Source: Methanococcoides alaskense
GTDB lineage: Archaea; Halobacteriota; Methanosarcinia; Methanosarcinales; Methanosarcinaceae
Assembly (NCBI RefSeq): GCF_027594145.1
Contig: NZ_JAQFFK010000003.1
Span: 496,001 to 560,000 of the forward strand
Length of the DNA: 64,000 bases
Direction of reading: 5' to 3'
A model generated the notes under the pieces. The model was not told the origin of the DNA, searched no databases, and saw only the letters and a list, made by a program, of their open reading frames with translations. A program made the position numbers and the translations under genes. Shown here in pieces: positions 8,528-16,541 of the stretch; the first letter of the stretch is position 1; each line of letters begins with the position of its first letter.

Positions 8528-9226
8528 ATGAGTCTATTTAACAGGATGGAAACCGTCCTCAAAGCGAAGATGAACAAGATCGTCAATCGCATGGAGGACC
8601 CCAGAGAGACACTTGATTATTCCTATGAGAAACAACTGGAAATGTTACAGGGTGTAAAAAGAGGGGTGGCTGATGTCGCAACCTCAAAGAAAAGACTTCA
8701 GCTACAACGTTCAAAGCTGATGCAGAGTATTGATAAACTGGCAGGGCAGGCAAGAGCTGCCATCAAGAGTGACAGGGAAGATCTTGCAAGACTTGCTCTT
8801 GAGCGCAAGGGAGCACTGGAGGTCCAGGCTCAGGGACTTGACCAGCAGATCGCGGACCTTGGAAAGGAGCAAGATAAGCTTGTGGCTGCTGAGAAACGTC
8901 TTTCAACCAAAGTAGAGGTGTTCAGGACAAAGAAGGAGACGATCAAGGCACAATATACAGCTGCTGAGGCCCAGGTAAATATCAGTGAATCAGTATCAGG
9001 TATCAGTGAAGAGATGGCGGATGTGGGTCTTGCCGTTGAGAGAGCAGAGAATAAGACCGAAGATATGAAGGCACGTGCCTCTGCCCTTGATGAACTCATT
9101 GATACAGGGACCCTTGATGATATCACAAGCAGTGGGGATGACATTGACAGGGAACTTGCAAAGATCAGTGCAGAATCGAATGTCGAAACGGAGCTGGCAA
9201 AACTCAGGCAGGAGGAAGGTAAATGA
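8528..9226 (+). CDS. pspA: PspA/IM30 family membrane-stress protein
   Basis: 232 residues, almost entirely helical and charged. It starts MSLFNRMETVLKAKMNKIV, the amphipathic N-terminal helix that binds stressed membranes. The long coiled-coil core belongs to the PspA/Vipp1/ESCRT-III superfamily. These proteins polymerise on damaged membranes and limit ion leakage. GGAGGG precedes the ATG. It overlaps pspAA by four bases. The palindrome upstream is a likely control point. Confidence 0.85.
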   Translation: MSLFNRMETVLKAKMNKIVNRMEDPRETLDYSYEKQLEMLQGVKRGVADVATSKKRLQLQRSKLMQSIDKLAGQARAAIKSDREDLARLALERKGALEVQAQGLDQQIADLGKEQDKLVAAEKRLSTKVEVFRTKKETIKAQYTAAEAQVNISESVSGISEEMADVGLAVERAENKTEDMKARASALDELIDTGTLDDITSSGDDIDRELAKISAESNVETELAKLRQEEGK

Positions 9227-9501
9227 TAATCAGGATAATGGGTGAAGGGCAGTATGAGGTCCCTGGAAGTCTGTTCGATGAGCTCAACAGCATTGATAAC
9301 AGGATAGTGGAGCTTGTAGGCAAGGGAAATGAAGCTGATTACAGAACTGAACTTTTAAAGCTCATCAATGTGGTCAAGTCAAATGGAAAGCCAATTGATG
9401 ATTCAAGTATTGTGGAATCCAACATCATCGTTCCGCCTGAGGACCTTAGTCTGGAAGAAGCAACGGAGATCTTTACCGGAAGCGGTCTGCTCGAAGATTA
9501 A
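9223..9501 (+). CDS. PspA-associated protein PspAA
   Basis: 92 residues starting MIIRIMGEGQYEVPGSLFDELNSID, the pattern of the small PspAA domain encoded beside archaeal and actinobacterial pspA. It overlaps the end of pspA (ATGATAA junction), so translation is probably coupled. It is thought to be an accessory of PspA assemblies, with no established catalytic role. Confidence 0.75.
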   Translation: MIIRIMGEGQYEVPGSLFDELNSIDNRIVELVGKGNEADYRTELLKLINVVKSNGKPIDDSSIVESNIIVPPEDLSLEEATEIFTGSGLLED

Positions 9502-9538
9502 AAAAAGATTTAGAATGGCATCCCCCAGAGGGGATACC
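9500..9538 (-). terminator. Terminator at the end of pspAB
   Basis: An ATCCCC/GGGGAT stem with a 4-base loop lies in the last codons of pspAB. On the minus strand it is followed by a T7 run just past the stop codon. Confidence 0.5.
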
Positions 9539-10082
9539 ATTTCTCCACATTTTTCTCAATTGGCAGCTCGCCCTCTATGAGGGACTTGAGCCGCAACTCC
9601 ATGGAATTGTCCCTTTCCTGTTTCTTTAGTGGTACGAAAGGATAGTAGTTACCCTGCTTGAAACTATATATCCAGTAGACCGGTCCTTTGCTCTCAAACC
9701 TATAAACAGCGCACAGGATCTGTTCTGAAAAACCCTGCTCTATCAGGGTCTGGCTGATCATGTGTATGTTTGTGACAAGGTCCTCGAAATCCTTATCATC
9801 CAGCATCACCCAGAGAAAGTTGTATTTATCCTTCTCGATGTGATACTTTGTCCCTGTTTCCTTTGTGCTGTAACTTAACAGGTCTTCTATCTCCTTTCTG
9901 GTGTTCTCATACTGGGAAAGGGACATGGACTTAAAACAGATGCCTGCCTGACCGGATGGCTGGAGGTTCAGGTTCACTTCCATTGTAACGACTGCTGTCG
10001 AGATAGAGAACAATCGGTCCGTATTCGATTCCGGCAACTTGCTTCTGCCAAGCAGGGAATCGAACATGCTTTTAAATCCCAT
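9510..10082 (-). CDS. PspA-associated protein PspAB
   Basis: 190 residues starting MGFKSMFDSLLGRSKL, a soluble mixed alpha/beta protein of the PspAB family found with pspA and htpX in archaea and some Gram-positive bacteria. It begins one base after the htpX stop and is convergent with pspAA. Its role is inferred from this conserved neighbourhood (membrane-stress response). No catalytic motif is seen. Confidence 0.7.
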   Translation of the reverse strand: MGFKSMFDSLLGRSKLPESNTDRLFSISTAVVTMEVNLNLQPSGQAGICFKSMSLSQYENTRKEIEDLLSYSTKETGTKYHIEKDKYNFLWVMLDDKDFEDLVTNIHMISQTLIEQGFSEQILCAVYRFESKGPVYWIYSFKQGNYYPFVPLKKQERDNSMELRLKSLIEGELPIEKNVEKWYPLWGMPF

Positions 10083-10966
10083 TATAGTTCAAGCTCCCTT
10101 TGTATCTTTTCGAGTGCTGCGATCCTTTTTTCTGTGGAAGGGTGGGTCGATAACAGGTTCATGAAAGAACCCGAGACTGCCGGGATTATGAAAAAGGCGT
10201 TCATGCCCTCCACTTCCCTCAGATCATCCTTGGGAATACGAGGCATGATCCCGCTTATCTTGGTCAGTGCAGATGCCAGGTTGGAGGGCTGCCCTGTGAT
10301 GACAGCAGAACCCTTGTCCGCCGCAAATTCCCTGTATCTCGAAAGGGCGCGTATCAGCAGGAAACTTATGACCCATACCAGCAGTGAGACGATCCATATC
10401 GCAATGATACCGCCTGATTCTTTCCTTCTGCCACCCATACCCCCCATGCCCCCAAAGTAGAAACTGTACCTTACTATGTAGAATGCCAAGGTAGATATGA
10501 AACTGGCTATGGTCAGTATGGCCATATCCCTGTTCTTCACATGGCTCAGCTCATGCGCAAGCACAGCTTCAAGCTCACCCTGGTTAAGCTGGTCCATCAG
10601 ACCTGTGGTCACGGCAACAACCGCATTTTTGGGACCTCGTCCAGTTGCAAAGGCATTTGGGATCGAGGTGGTCACCACTGCCACCCTGGGCATTGGCAGG
10701 TCCGCTATGGCACATAATCTTGTGATGGTCTGGTGAAGGTCAGGTTCTTCATGCGCAGTAACGACCTTGGCATGCATGGTCCAGAGCACCAGCTTGTCCG
10801 AGTAATAGTATTGTAATCCCATGAATGCGCCTATGAACAGCACCATGAACATCTGAGGCGTACCTGAATATACCAGGAAAGCCAGAAATCCTAGGTACAC
10901 CGCCGCCAGCAGGAACAGTGTCAACAACATCCTTACCTCAAGTCCCCTGTCATGTTTCCATTTCAA
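10082..10966 (-). CDS. htpX: Membrane zinc metalloprotease HtpX
   Basis: 294 residues, M48 family. Two N-terminal membrane segments (about 14-54) precede the catalytic HELSH (138-142). Two more follow, then the third zinc ligand Glu in YREFAADKG (about 213). A Gly/Met-rich loop lies near 172-180. It degrades damaged membrane proteins. The start is TTG 10966 with AAGGAG 8 bases upstream. It is the first gene of the htpX-pspAB pair, facing pspA-pspAA, which suggests one envelope-stress module. Confidence 0.88.
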   Translation of the reverse strand: MKWKHDRGLEVRMLLTLFLLAAVYLGFLAFLVYSGTPQMFMVLFIGAFMGLQYYYSDKLVLWTMHAKVVTAHEEPDLHQTITRLCAIADLPMPRVAVVTTSIPNAFATGRGPKNAVVAVTTGLMDQLNQGELEAVLAHELSHVKNRDMAILTIASFISTLAFYIVRYSFYFGGMGGMGGRRKESGGIIAIWIVSLLVWVISFLLIRALSRYREFAADKGSAVITGQPSNLASALTKISGIMPRIPKDDLREVEGMNAFFIIPAVSGSFMNLLSTHPSTEKRIAALEKIQRELEL

Positions 10967-11067
10967 ATTGATAACTCCTTATCCTCACATAAAATATGTT
11001 TACATCGTATTCATAAATGTATGTTATAGTATGCTTATACGGAATTGACAGTTTATGAATATATGCA

Positions 11068-11175
11068 ATGTATTTGAGTAGTTTGGTAGTAAAAGTTGCC
11101 AAGGAACTTATGCTTAAGTCGATGGGATTTGTAGAAAATTCAGAAATAGTAAAGATTTTAAATGATGTGGGGTAA
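11068..11175 (+). CDS. Possible 35-residue protein ahead of the dUTPase-fold gene
   Basis: A frame from ATG 11068 to TAA 11175 encodes MYLSSLVVKVAKELMLKSMG followed by a short acidic helix. Its stop lies 10 bases before the start of the next gene. No clear ribosome site is present. It could be a real leader or small partner, or a decayed C-terminal fragment of a lost gene. Confidence 0.25.
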   Translation: MYLSSLVVKVAKELMLKSMGFVENSEIVKILNDVG

Positions 11176-11185
11176 GGTCTGCAAC

Positions 11186-11986
11186 ATGTCAGTTTTAAGT
11201 ATCAAAGATTTAAAGAAAGAAATTGGAAAAAATATTTTTATTCATCCTCTCAAACGTGAAAACATCAATGACAATACTATTAATTTAACAGCTAGCAAAT
11301 TTGCATGGTCTGTTTCGACAAGTCATAATATTTGTGAGGATGAAAAAACTATTATCATTCCAGAAAATGATACTGCACTGATTTACACAAATGAAGCCCT
11401 CTATGTATCAAATAAAATAGGTGGCACTTATCACTCTAAAGTTTCTATGGTATCAAAGGGATTAGGGCACATAGGTACGACTTTAGACCCTATGTATTTA
11501 GGTTTATCTTTAATAGCAATACATAATCATTCAGGTAAGCCATATAAATTGAAAGTAGGAAGTACGTTCGTTTCACTAATGTTTCATTATTTAAATACAC
11601 CGACAGATAACAAAAAGCGACATGACAATACTCCTGGCCAAATTGAGCTTTTGAAAGAAGAAGAACTCGACAAATTCAATGAGTGGAGTGAAGAGAACAA
11701 TTGGATTAAAATGCAAGGCGAATTAGAAAGTGAAATGCTTAATTCGATACAATATAAAGAACTAGAACGGCAAAATTATGAAGATAAATTCCATATCAAT
11801 TTATTGCATAATCATCCATCAGTAGGATATATTGCTAAGTCTGTTTTAATTGGTATTTCAATAATCATATTTGTGTATGTTAAAAATACTTATGAACTAA
11901 CAGATACAAGCAGCTATATTTTATTCATGTTAGCCCTATTTACTCTTCTGTTACCAAGAGCATTCTCATTTATCGATAATTTATAA
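11186..11986 (+). CDS. Membrane-anchored dCTP deaminase/dUTPase-fold protein
   Basis: 266 residues. The first ~140 follow the Dcd pattern: MSVLSIKDL at the start, NDNTINL (30-34), then HIGTTLDPMYLGLSLIAIHNHSGKP (two pieces, 95-119). At the Dcd catalytic Glu position in that strand there is Ala 111, and the Arg/Glu pair of dUTPase motif 3 is Leu/Leu, so catalysis is doubtful. A charged linker leads to two hydrophobic helices (about 216-232 and 244-260). The start is ATG 11186 after GGTAAGGT. A complete dUTPase follows 32 bases later. Nucleotide sensing at the membrane is an inference. Confidence 0.7.
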   Translation: MSVLSIKDLKKEIGKNIFIHPLKRENINDNTINLTASKFAWSVSTSHNICEDEKTIIIPENDTALIYTNEALYVSNKIGGTYHSKVSMVSKGLGHIGTTLDPMYLGLSLIAIHNHSGKPYKLKVGSTFVSLMFHYLNTPTDNKKRHDNTPGQIELLKEEELDKFNEWSEENNWIKMQGELESEMLNSIQYKELERQNYEDKFHINLLHNHPSVGYIAKSVLIGISIIIFVYVKNTYELTDTSSYILFMLALFTLLLPRAFSFIDNL

Positions 11987-12018
11987 CATAACCAAAAAAA
12001 ATCATTGGAGTGAATTTT

Positions 12019-12450
12019 ATGAATATATTAAAAATAAAATGTATCAACAAAAAAGCAAAATTACCTGAATATGCTCATCCAGGTGATGCCGGACTTGATT
12101 TATTTTCGGTTGAAAATGTTGAAATTGAACCCGGAGATACAGCACTAATAAAAACTGGAATTATTATTGAATTGCCAGAAAATACAGAAGCACAGGTAAG
12201 GCCTAGAAGTGGTCTAGCTCTTAAACATAAAATAACTGTGTTGAACACTCCTGGAACCATAGATGAAGGGTATAGGGGCGAAATTGGGGTTATTCTCATC
12301 AATCATGGAAAAGAACGCTTTAAAGTTGAAGAAGGAATGAAAATTGCACAAATGGTAATAAAACCAGTACTTAGGGTTGATATCGTTAATGTGGATGAAA
12401 TTAATGATACAAAAAGAGGAGAAGGTGGATTCGGTTCTACAGGTTATTAA
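12019..12450 (+). CDS. dut: Deoxyuridine triphosphatase (trimeric type)
   Basis: 143 residues with all five dUTPase motifs: HPGDAGLDL (20-28), RPRSGLA (61-67), [10 protein letters not shown] with catalytic Asp 82, GMKIAQMV (106-113) and [11 protein letters not shown] at the C-terminus. It hydrolyses dUTP to dUMP, keeping uracil out of DNA. The start is ATG 12019, because the GGAGTG site overlaps the earlier GTG. Codon use is AT-rich like its upstream partner and unlike neighbouring housekeeping genes, so the pair may have been acquired together. Confidence 0.92.
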   Translation: MNILKIKCINKKAKLPEYAHPGDAGLDLFSVENVEIEPGDTALIKTGIIIELPENTEAQVRPRSGLALKHKITVLNTPGTIDEGYRGEIGVILINHGKERFKVEEGMKIAQMVIKPVLRVDIVNVDEINDTKRGEGGFGSTGY

Positions 12451-12470
12451 TGGATGTAACATCCATCTTT
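12450..12470 (+). terminator. Hairpin after dut
   Basis: ATGGATG-TAA-CATCCAT is a 7-bp perfect hairpin starting at the dut stop codon, followed by CTTTAAAATTT. A plausible transcript end. Confidence 0.45.
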
Positions 12471-12511
12471 AAAATTTCAATAGAATGTAATTCATAACTC
12501 TGATGAATCTT

Positions 12512-12568
12512 TAAGTGATTGTCTGGCGCCGCTAAAGTGGAAGGCGCCTTAAATCACTTACCTTTAGC
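12512..12568 (+). ncRNA. Candidate structured RNA (hairpin with pseudoknot potential)
   Basis: The outer arms TAAGTGATT (12512-12520) and AATCACTTA (12552-12560) pair perfectly. Inside them GGCGCC (12525-12530) pairs with GGCGCC (12543-12548). The apical loop begins GCTAAAG (12531-12537), which is the exact complement of CTTTAGC (12562-12568) just 3' of the outer stem. That allows an H-type pseudoknot. The strand is uncertain. No known RNA family is recognised. Confidence 0.45.
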
Positions 12569-12633
12569 TAGGTTCCCAAAAAGACAATTTAATAACAAAG
12601 AGTTGTGCCATTGGCACAACTAAAAATAGAATC

Positions 12634-12957
12634 TCACTTTGCAACAACACGGGGACCACGCATCATGGTGGCCTTTGGCTGGTCGATCTGTTCTGAAAAG
12701 TCAAGTATGATTGGCATATCGTATGTTTCAGATTCTGCTTTTGCTGATGCAATGAGGGATACGATGTTATCGATCTGTTCTTCTGCATTGATGGGCTTTC
12801 CGGCATATATGCAGATCATGGACCCTACGTCTTCAGGATTTAGAGCCAGGAAAACTTTGTTCTCTATGCAATGGATGTATTTGATGGCATCAACATTGAC
12901 ATTGCAAGGGGTGAAGATATTTTCATCTTTAGCTGCTTTTATATATACGGTGTACAT
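12634..12957 (-). CDS. Conserved hypothetical protein, about 107 residues
   Basis: A small soluble alpha/beta protein with Cys in TPCNV, IHCIE and MICIY and the C-terminal piece ATMMRGPRVVAK. I place the start at ATG 12957, 10 bases after GAGG, rather than at TTG 12966. No motif identifies a function. It stands alone, with the dut region convergent on its 3' side. Confidence 0.55.
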   Translation of the reverse strand: MYTVYIKAAKDENIFTPCNVNVDAIKYIHCIENKVFLALNPEDVGSMICIYAGKPINAEEQIDNIVSLIASAKAESETYDMPIILDFSEQIDQPKATMMRGPRVVAK

Positions 12958-13114
12958 TTTGTCCAATCCTCTATGGAGCTATTAGTTCTATCATTATATA
13001 ATATAGCTACTTCAAGAATTCACAAGCCCGTATCTTTAATGATGCTTTGTGGGAGCTATTTTATCTGTGCTCATTTATGTGGCTGCACATGGGCAGCACC
13101 CCAGACTTTTCGGT

Positions 13115-13192
13115 TTAAAATAAGAGGGCTGCTGCAACAAGCAAAGAGATACTTAAGACAATGCGGAATGTTGTTCCGGAGGGTGTATCCAT
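13115..13192 (-). CDS. Possible 25-residue membrane peptide
   Basis: A frame from ATG 13192 encodes a short polar N-terminus (MDTPSGTTFRI) followed by a hydrophobic helix (VLSISLLVAAALLF) and a stop. No ribosome site is seen and it overlaps the mscS promoter region, so it may be chance. It lies in an otherwise gene-free gap of about 270 bases. Confidence 0.2.
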   Translation of the reverse strand: MDTPSGTTFRIVLSISLLVAAALLF

Positions 13193-13204
13193 ATAAATAT
13201 ATAG
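13189..13204 (+). promoter_or_regulatory. TATA box for mscS, leaderless transcript likely
   Basis: CCATATAAATATATAG sits about 30 bases before ATG 13229. No Shine-Dalgarno site lies before the ATG, so the message would begin at or very near the start codon. Confidence 0.5.
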
Positions 13205-13228
13205 TCTCTTTTCAATTGTATCATTGTT

Positions 13229-14314
13229 ATGCAAATCAATAATACCATATCCTTGTACGCCCAGCAGATGGCAGGACCCCTTTTTGATACAATTGGATCT
13301 AAACTGGCTGTGGCTGCACTGATAATTATTTCCTCAATAATCCTTGCTTTCGCTGTGGATCTCGTTTTTAAAAAAGTGCTTTTGCATTACACGGCAAAGA
13401 CCCGATTCAAGATCGATGATCTTGTCCTCAAGGCTGTAAAACGTCCGATCTACTATACGTTGATATTCTTCGGGATATTTCTTGCCCTTTCCGTAGTGGG
13501 TATTGGAGCGTATTTCCTGATCGTTATCAATAATCTCTTGCTGACACTTCTGGCTCTGATATGGCTATTTGCATTGGTCAATATAAACAAGATATTGTTT
13601 GACAACGTTTTCCCAGGACTTGTACAGAAAACGGAAACCCAAATGGATGATGAGCTCCTGCCATTGCTAAAAGGGTTGTCTGATATCATCATCATAGTTG
13701 TCGGAATCGGTATGGTTCTCGAAGGGGTATGGGGCATCAATGTAGGTCCTCTCTTTGCATCTGCCGGGATCGTTGGTATCGCCATTGCCTTTGCTGCAAA
13801 GGATGCCATATCCCAATTCTTTGGTGGTCTTTCCATCTACTATGACAAGCCGTTCAAGAATGGAGATCGTATCGAGATCGGTGATGGTCAGATAGGGCTC
13901 GTACAGGAAGTAGGGATCAGAAGTACCCGTATACTTGATTTTTACAACAATATGATCATAATCCCGAATAGCATCATTGCGAACAACAAGATAGTGAACT
14001 ACACTTCTCCCCAGCCACAGATGATGGTAAAAATAATGATAGGGGTCGAATATGGCTCTGATGTTTCAAAGGTAAAGGAGGTCCTGCTTAAGATCGGAAA
14101 TGATATCGATCTCGTTCTGGATGATCCGAAACCCTCTGTTCGTTTTGATAATCATGGAGATTTCAGTCTTGATTTTGCTTTGATACTCTGGGTAAAATAT
14201 CCTTCCGAGAAGTTCAGTGTCATCAACGATGTAAATACCTTGATAGACATAGAGTTCAAAAAAGCAGGTATCGGGATACCATTTCCCACATATACCTTGT
14301 TGAAGCCGGAATGA
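13229..14314 (+). CDS. MscS-family mechanosensitive ion channel
   Basis: 361 residues. Four to five membrane segments fill residues 20-200, and the last is the Gly/Ala-rich pore helix (ASAGIVGIAIAFAAKDAIS) followed by FFGGLSIYYDKPFKNGDRIEI, the MscS signature. The beta domain (IPNSIIANNKIVNY) and the C-terminal alpha/beta domain are complete. It opens on membrane tension to release solutes after osmotic downshock. Single gene. The start at ATG 13229 is supported by the nearby TATA box. Confidence 0.9.
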   Translation: MQINNTISLYAQQMAGPLFDTIGSKLAVAALIIISSIILAFAVDLVFKKVLLHYTAKTRFKIDDLVLKAVKRPIYYTLIFFGIFLALSVVGIGAYFLIVINNLLLTLLALIWLFALVNINKILFDNVFPGLVQKTETQMDDELLPLLKGLSDIIIIVVGIGMVLEGVWGINVGPLFASAGIVGIAIAFAAKDAISQFFGGLSIYYDKPFKNGDRIEIGDGQIGLVQEVGIRSTRILDFYNNMIIIPNSIIANNKIVNYTSPQPQMMVKIMIGVEYGSDVSKVKEVLLKIGNDIDLVLDDPKPSVRFDNHGDFSLDFALILWVKYPSEKFSVINDVNTLIDIEFKKAGIGIPFPTYTLLKPE

Positions 14315-14383
14315 TCCACTATAAGTTCCCTCATTAACAAAATTATATATGTGTGGGAACCAATCTATTTTTGAGGTGACATT

Positions 14384-14971
14384 TTGGATTATGAAGATAT
14401 ATTTAGTAGATCCTGGAACGCTTTCAAGGACAACGTTGCTGCCTTTATCGTAGCTACGATCATCGTGGTATTCGGTTCCATCTTCATTGTGACAATAGCT
14501 CCGCTATTCTATGGTCTTACTTATATGGCTGTGAAAGGTCTGAGGGGAGAAAAGGTCGAGATCAATGATGTGTTCGAAGGTTTCAATCGTTTTGTGAAAA
14601 GCTGGGTCCTTTTGCTTGTCTCTGTTATCCTTATTGGTATAGGCTACATATTCCTGATACTTCCAGGCTTGATCCTTTCAATTCTCCTTATCTATTCCTT
14701 CCCTCTGCTTGTCATAAAGGACTATGGCGCCATGGATGCAATAAAGGAAAGTATAGATATTTCAAAGAAGAATTTTGTGGATAGTCTGGTATTGTTTATC
14801 ATTGTGGCTATCATCAGTACGATTGGTGGAATTACCTACATCGTATCCTTTGTAACCATTCCGATCATAACAATTGCATTAGTTGCAGCTGCTGAGTCCT
14901 ACCTTGGGTCTGAGGGCAATTATACTGCTGAATATACAGATGTATCAGATCAGGATGATGAAAATCAGTGA
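14384..14971 (+). CDS. Polytopic membrane protein, function unknown
   Basis: 195 residues with four to five hydrophobic helices (about 18-50, 72-108, 135-165) and a PLFYGLTYMAVKGLRGEK segment. The helix pattern recalls the broad DUF975-like membrane family. The acidic tail is probably cytoplasmic. The start is TTG 14384 with GAGGTGA upstream. It follows mscS in the same direction by 69 bases and ends at a strong terminator. No enzymatic motif. Confidence 0.65.
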   Translation: MDYEDIFSRSWNAFKDNVAAFIVATIIVVFGSIFIVTIAPLFYGLTYMAVKGLRGEKVEINDVFEGFNRFVKSWVLLLVSVILIGIGYIFLILPGLILSILLIYSFPLLVIKDYGAMDAIKESIDISKKNFVDSLVLFIIVAIISTIGGITYIVSFVTIPIITIALVAAAESYLGSEGNYTAEYTDVSDQDDENQ

Positions 14972-14979
14972 TCTTTAAC

Positions 14980-15010
14980 AGATGTGGATATCGATGTCCT
15001 CATCTTTTTT
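14980..15010 (+). terminator. Strong terminator after the membrane protein
   Basis: AGATGTGGA pairs with TCCTCATCT (one mismatch, 8-base loop), followed by T5-6. The gap from here to the transposon contains no gene that I can support. Confidence 0.65.
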
Positions 15011-15328
15011 AATTTATTTCGTTTCTGCATATTGTTTTATGGGAAATTACCGCCAGACGCCTCTAAGGAAAAAGATATTTTTGTAAAAAGGGGTTTTGGT
15101 ATCGGTCTGTAATCTGAAAACATGCTTTTAGTCATAAAGGAAAGATATGGATGGAAAGTGGGAAAGGTGTTGGAAATGATATTCACATCACACTTCCAAT
15201 ATTAGGTTCTTTTTTAACTTATAAGGCGTGAAGTCCCCTTCCGTAAGGTGGGAGATGGGAGCCGTACTATCCGCATACAACCTCATTTTACAAAACATTG
15301 ATATATTGTTAAAACATGATGTATATTG

Positions 15329-16447
15329 ATGCTTAAAGCCTACAAATACCGACTGTGCCCCTCTGAATCTCAAACCGAGATTCTTGTAAAACATATTGGT
15401 GCATGTAGGTTTACATATAATTGGGCTTTAGAGCAGAAAAATAAAGCGTATGAAGTTGATAAACAACACTTGTCGAGATTCGAATTACAGCACCGCCTTG
15501 TCCATGACTTGAAACCAAACAATGATTGGTTGAAGGAAGTCAATTCTCAATCATTACTAAATACACTCATCAATCTCGAATCTGCTTTCACTCGTTTTTT
15601 CAGGGAGAAAAAAGGCTTCCCAAATTTCAAGTCAAGGAAAAATCCCGTACAATCATTCCAGATACCACAACATTATTCAGTGGATTTTGAAACTAATACA
15701 ATCAAACTTCCAAAAATAAAGGAACCAATAAAGGCAAAGTTGCATAGGAAATTTGAAGGTAAATTAAAAACCGCTACGTTATCAAGAACACCTACTGGAA
15801 AGTACTATCTCAGTATTCTTGTAGATGATGGAAAGGTAGTGCCTGAAAAACAGTTTTTCGATGATAAATCAACAATAGGAATCGATGTTGGACTTACTCA
15901 CTTCGCTATACTTTCCAATGGTGAAAAAATTGACAATCCCAAACACCTTAGAAATAGTATGGATAGGATGAAAATCTTACAAAAACGAATGAGTAAGAAA
16001 CAAAGTGGTTCAAAGAACCGAAATAAAGCCAGACATAATGTAGCAAAACTTCATGAAAAAATCCGAAACCAAAGAAACGATTTCCTGCACAAAACTTCTT
16101 CTAAATTAATAAGCGAGAACCAAGCAATTGCAGTAGAATCCTTGAATGTTTCAGGTATGTTAAAAAATCATTGTCTTGCACAAGCAATCAGTGATGTTTC
16201 TTGGAGTGAGTTTTTCCGACAACTCGAATATAAAGCTGATTGGTACGGAAATACACTATTGAAGATAGGTCAATTTGAGCCATCTTCGAAATTATGTAAT
16301 GTTTGTGGATATCATAATGGTAAAATGACTTTGAAAGATCGAGATTGGTGCTGTCCTGAATGTAATACAGAACATGACAGGGACATAAATGCCGCAATCA
16401 ATATCAAGAAGTTTGCACTTCAAAATCAAAATCTACTAAATATTTGA
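15329..16447 (+). CDS. tnpB: TnpB RNA-guided nuclease
   Basis: 372 residues and apparently intact. It has an N-terminal OrfB HTH region, then the RuvC acidic triad: Asp in GIDVGLTHF (about 186), Glu in AVESLNV (about 270) and Asp in DRDINAAINI (about 352). The C-terminal zinc ribbon is CNVCG...CCPEC (323-345). TnpB uses an RNA from the element's right end to cut DNA next to a short motif. The start is ATG 15329. All catalytic residues are present, so it may be active. Confidence 0.9.
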   Translation: MLKAYKYRLCPSESQTEILVKHIGACRFTYNWALEQKNKAYEVDKQHLSRFELQHRLVHDLKPNNDWLKEVNSQSLLNTLINLESAFTRFFREKKGFPNFKSRKNPVQSFQIPQHYSVDFETNTIKLPKIKEPIKAKLHRKFEGKLKTATLSRTPTGKYYLSILVDDGKVVPEKQFFDDKSTIGIDVGLTHFAILSNGEKIDNPKHLRNSMDRMKILQKRMSKKQSGSKNRNKARHNVAKLHEKIRNQRNDFLHKTSSKLISENQAIAVESLNVSGMLKNHCLAQAISDVSWSEFFRQLEYKADWYGNTLLKIGQFEPSSKLCNVCGYHNGKMTLKDRDWCCPECNTEHDRDINAAINIKKFALQNQNLLNI

Positions 16448-16541
16448 CACCTTCGGAACGAGGGGAAGAGCTTGTGGACTTGTGAACGATAGTTCAAAGA
16501 ATGAAGCAGGAAGCTCCATGCGTAAGCGTGGAGTAGTTCAC
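16440..16541 (+). ncRNA. Predicted omega (right-end) RNA of the tnpB element
   Basis: It runs from the tnpB stop to the element end. It has a GAAC-GATA-GTTC hairpin and a CTCCATGC-GTAA-GCGTGGAG stem-loop (16514-16533) with a GNRA-type loop, ending GTAGTTCAC. By analogy with known systems the guide would be the flanking sequence from about 16542, here the 3' end of the pilin-like gene. Its boundaries are inferred. Confidence 0.5.

Larger units (their letters stand above)
15224..16541 (+). mobile_element. IS200/IS605-type element, tnpB only (IS1341-like)
   Basis: It contains an intact tnpB and the right-end hairpin that ends GTAGTTCAC at about 16541. There is no tnpA, so it is non-autonomous for transposition. 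The left end is uncertain. I place it near the GGCGTGAAG segment, which is followed by a CCCCTTCC/GGTGGG hairpin whose CGTAAG loop resembles that of the right end. Such elements do not make target duplications. Confidence 0.7.

Noticed and set aside
9368..9580. Overlapping frame at the end of pspAA
   Set aside because: Out-of-frame shadow of pspAA with Arg/Ser-rich composition. The hairpin there fits a terminator.
12871..13242. Plus-strand frame across 12871-13242
   Set aside because: Its first part is antisense to the 12634-12957 gene and it has unusually many Cys and aromatic residues. Treated as a shadow.
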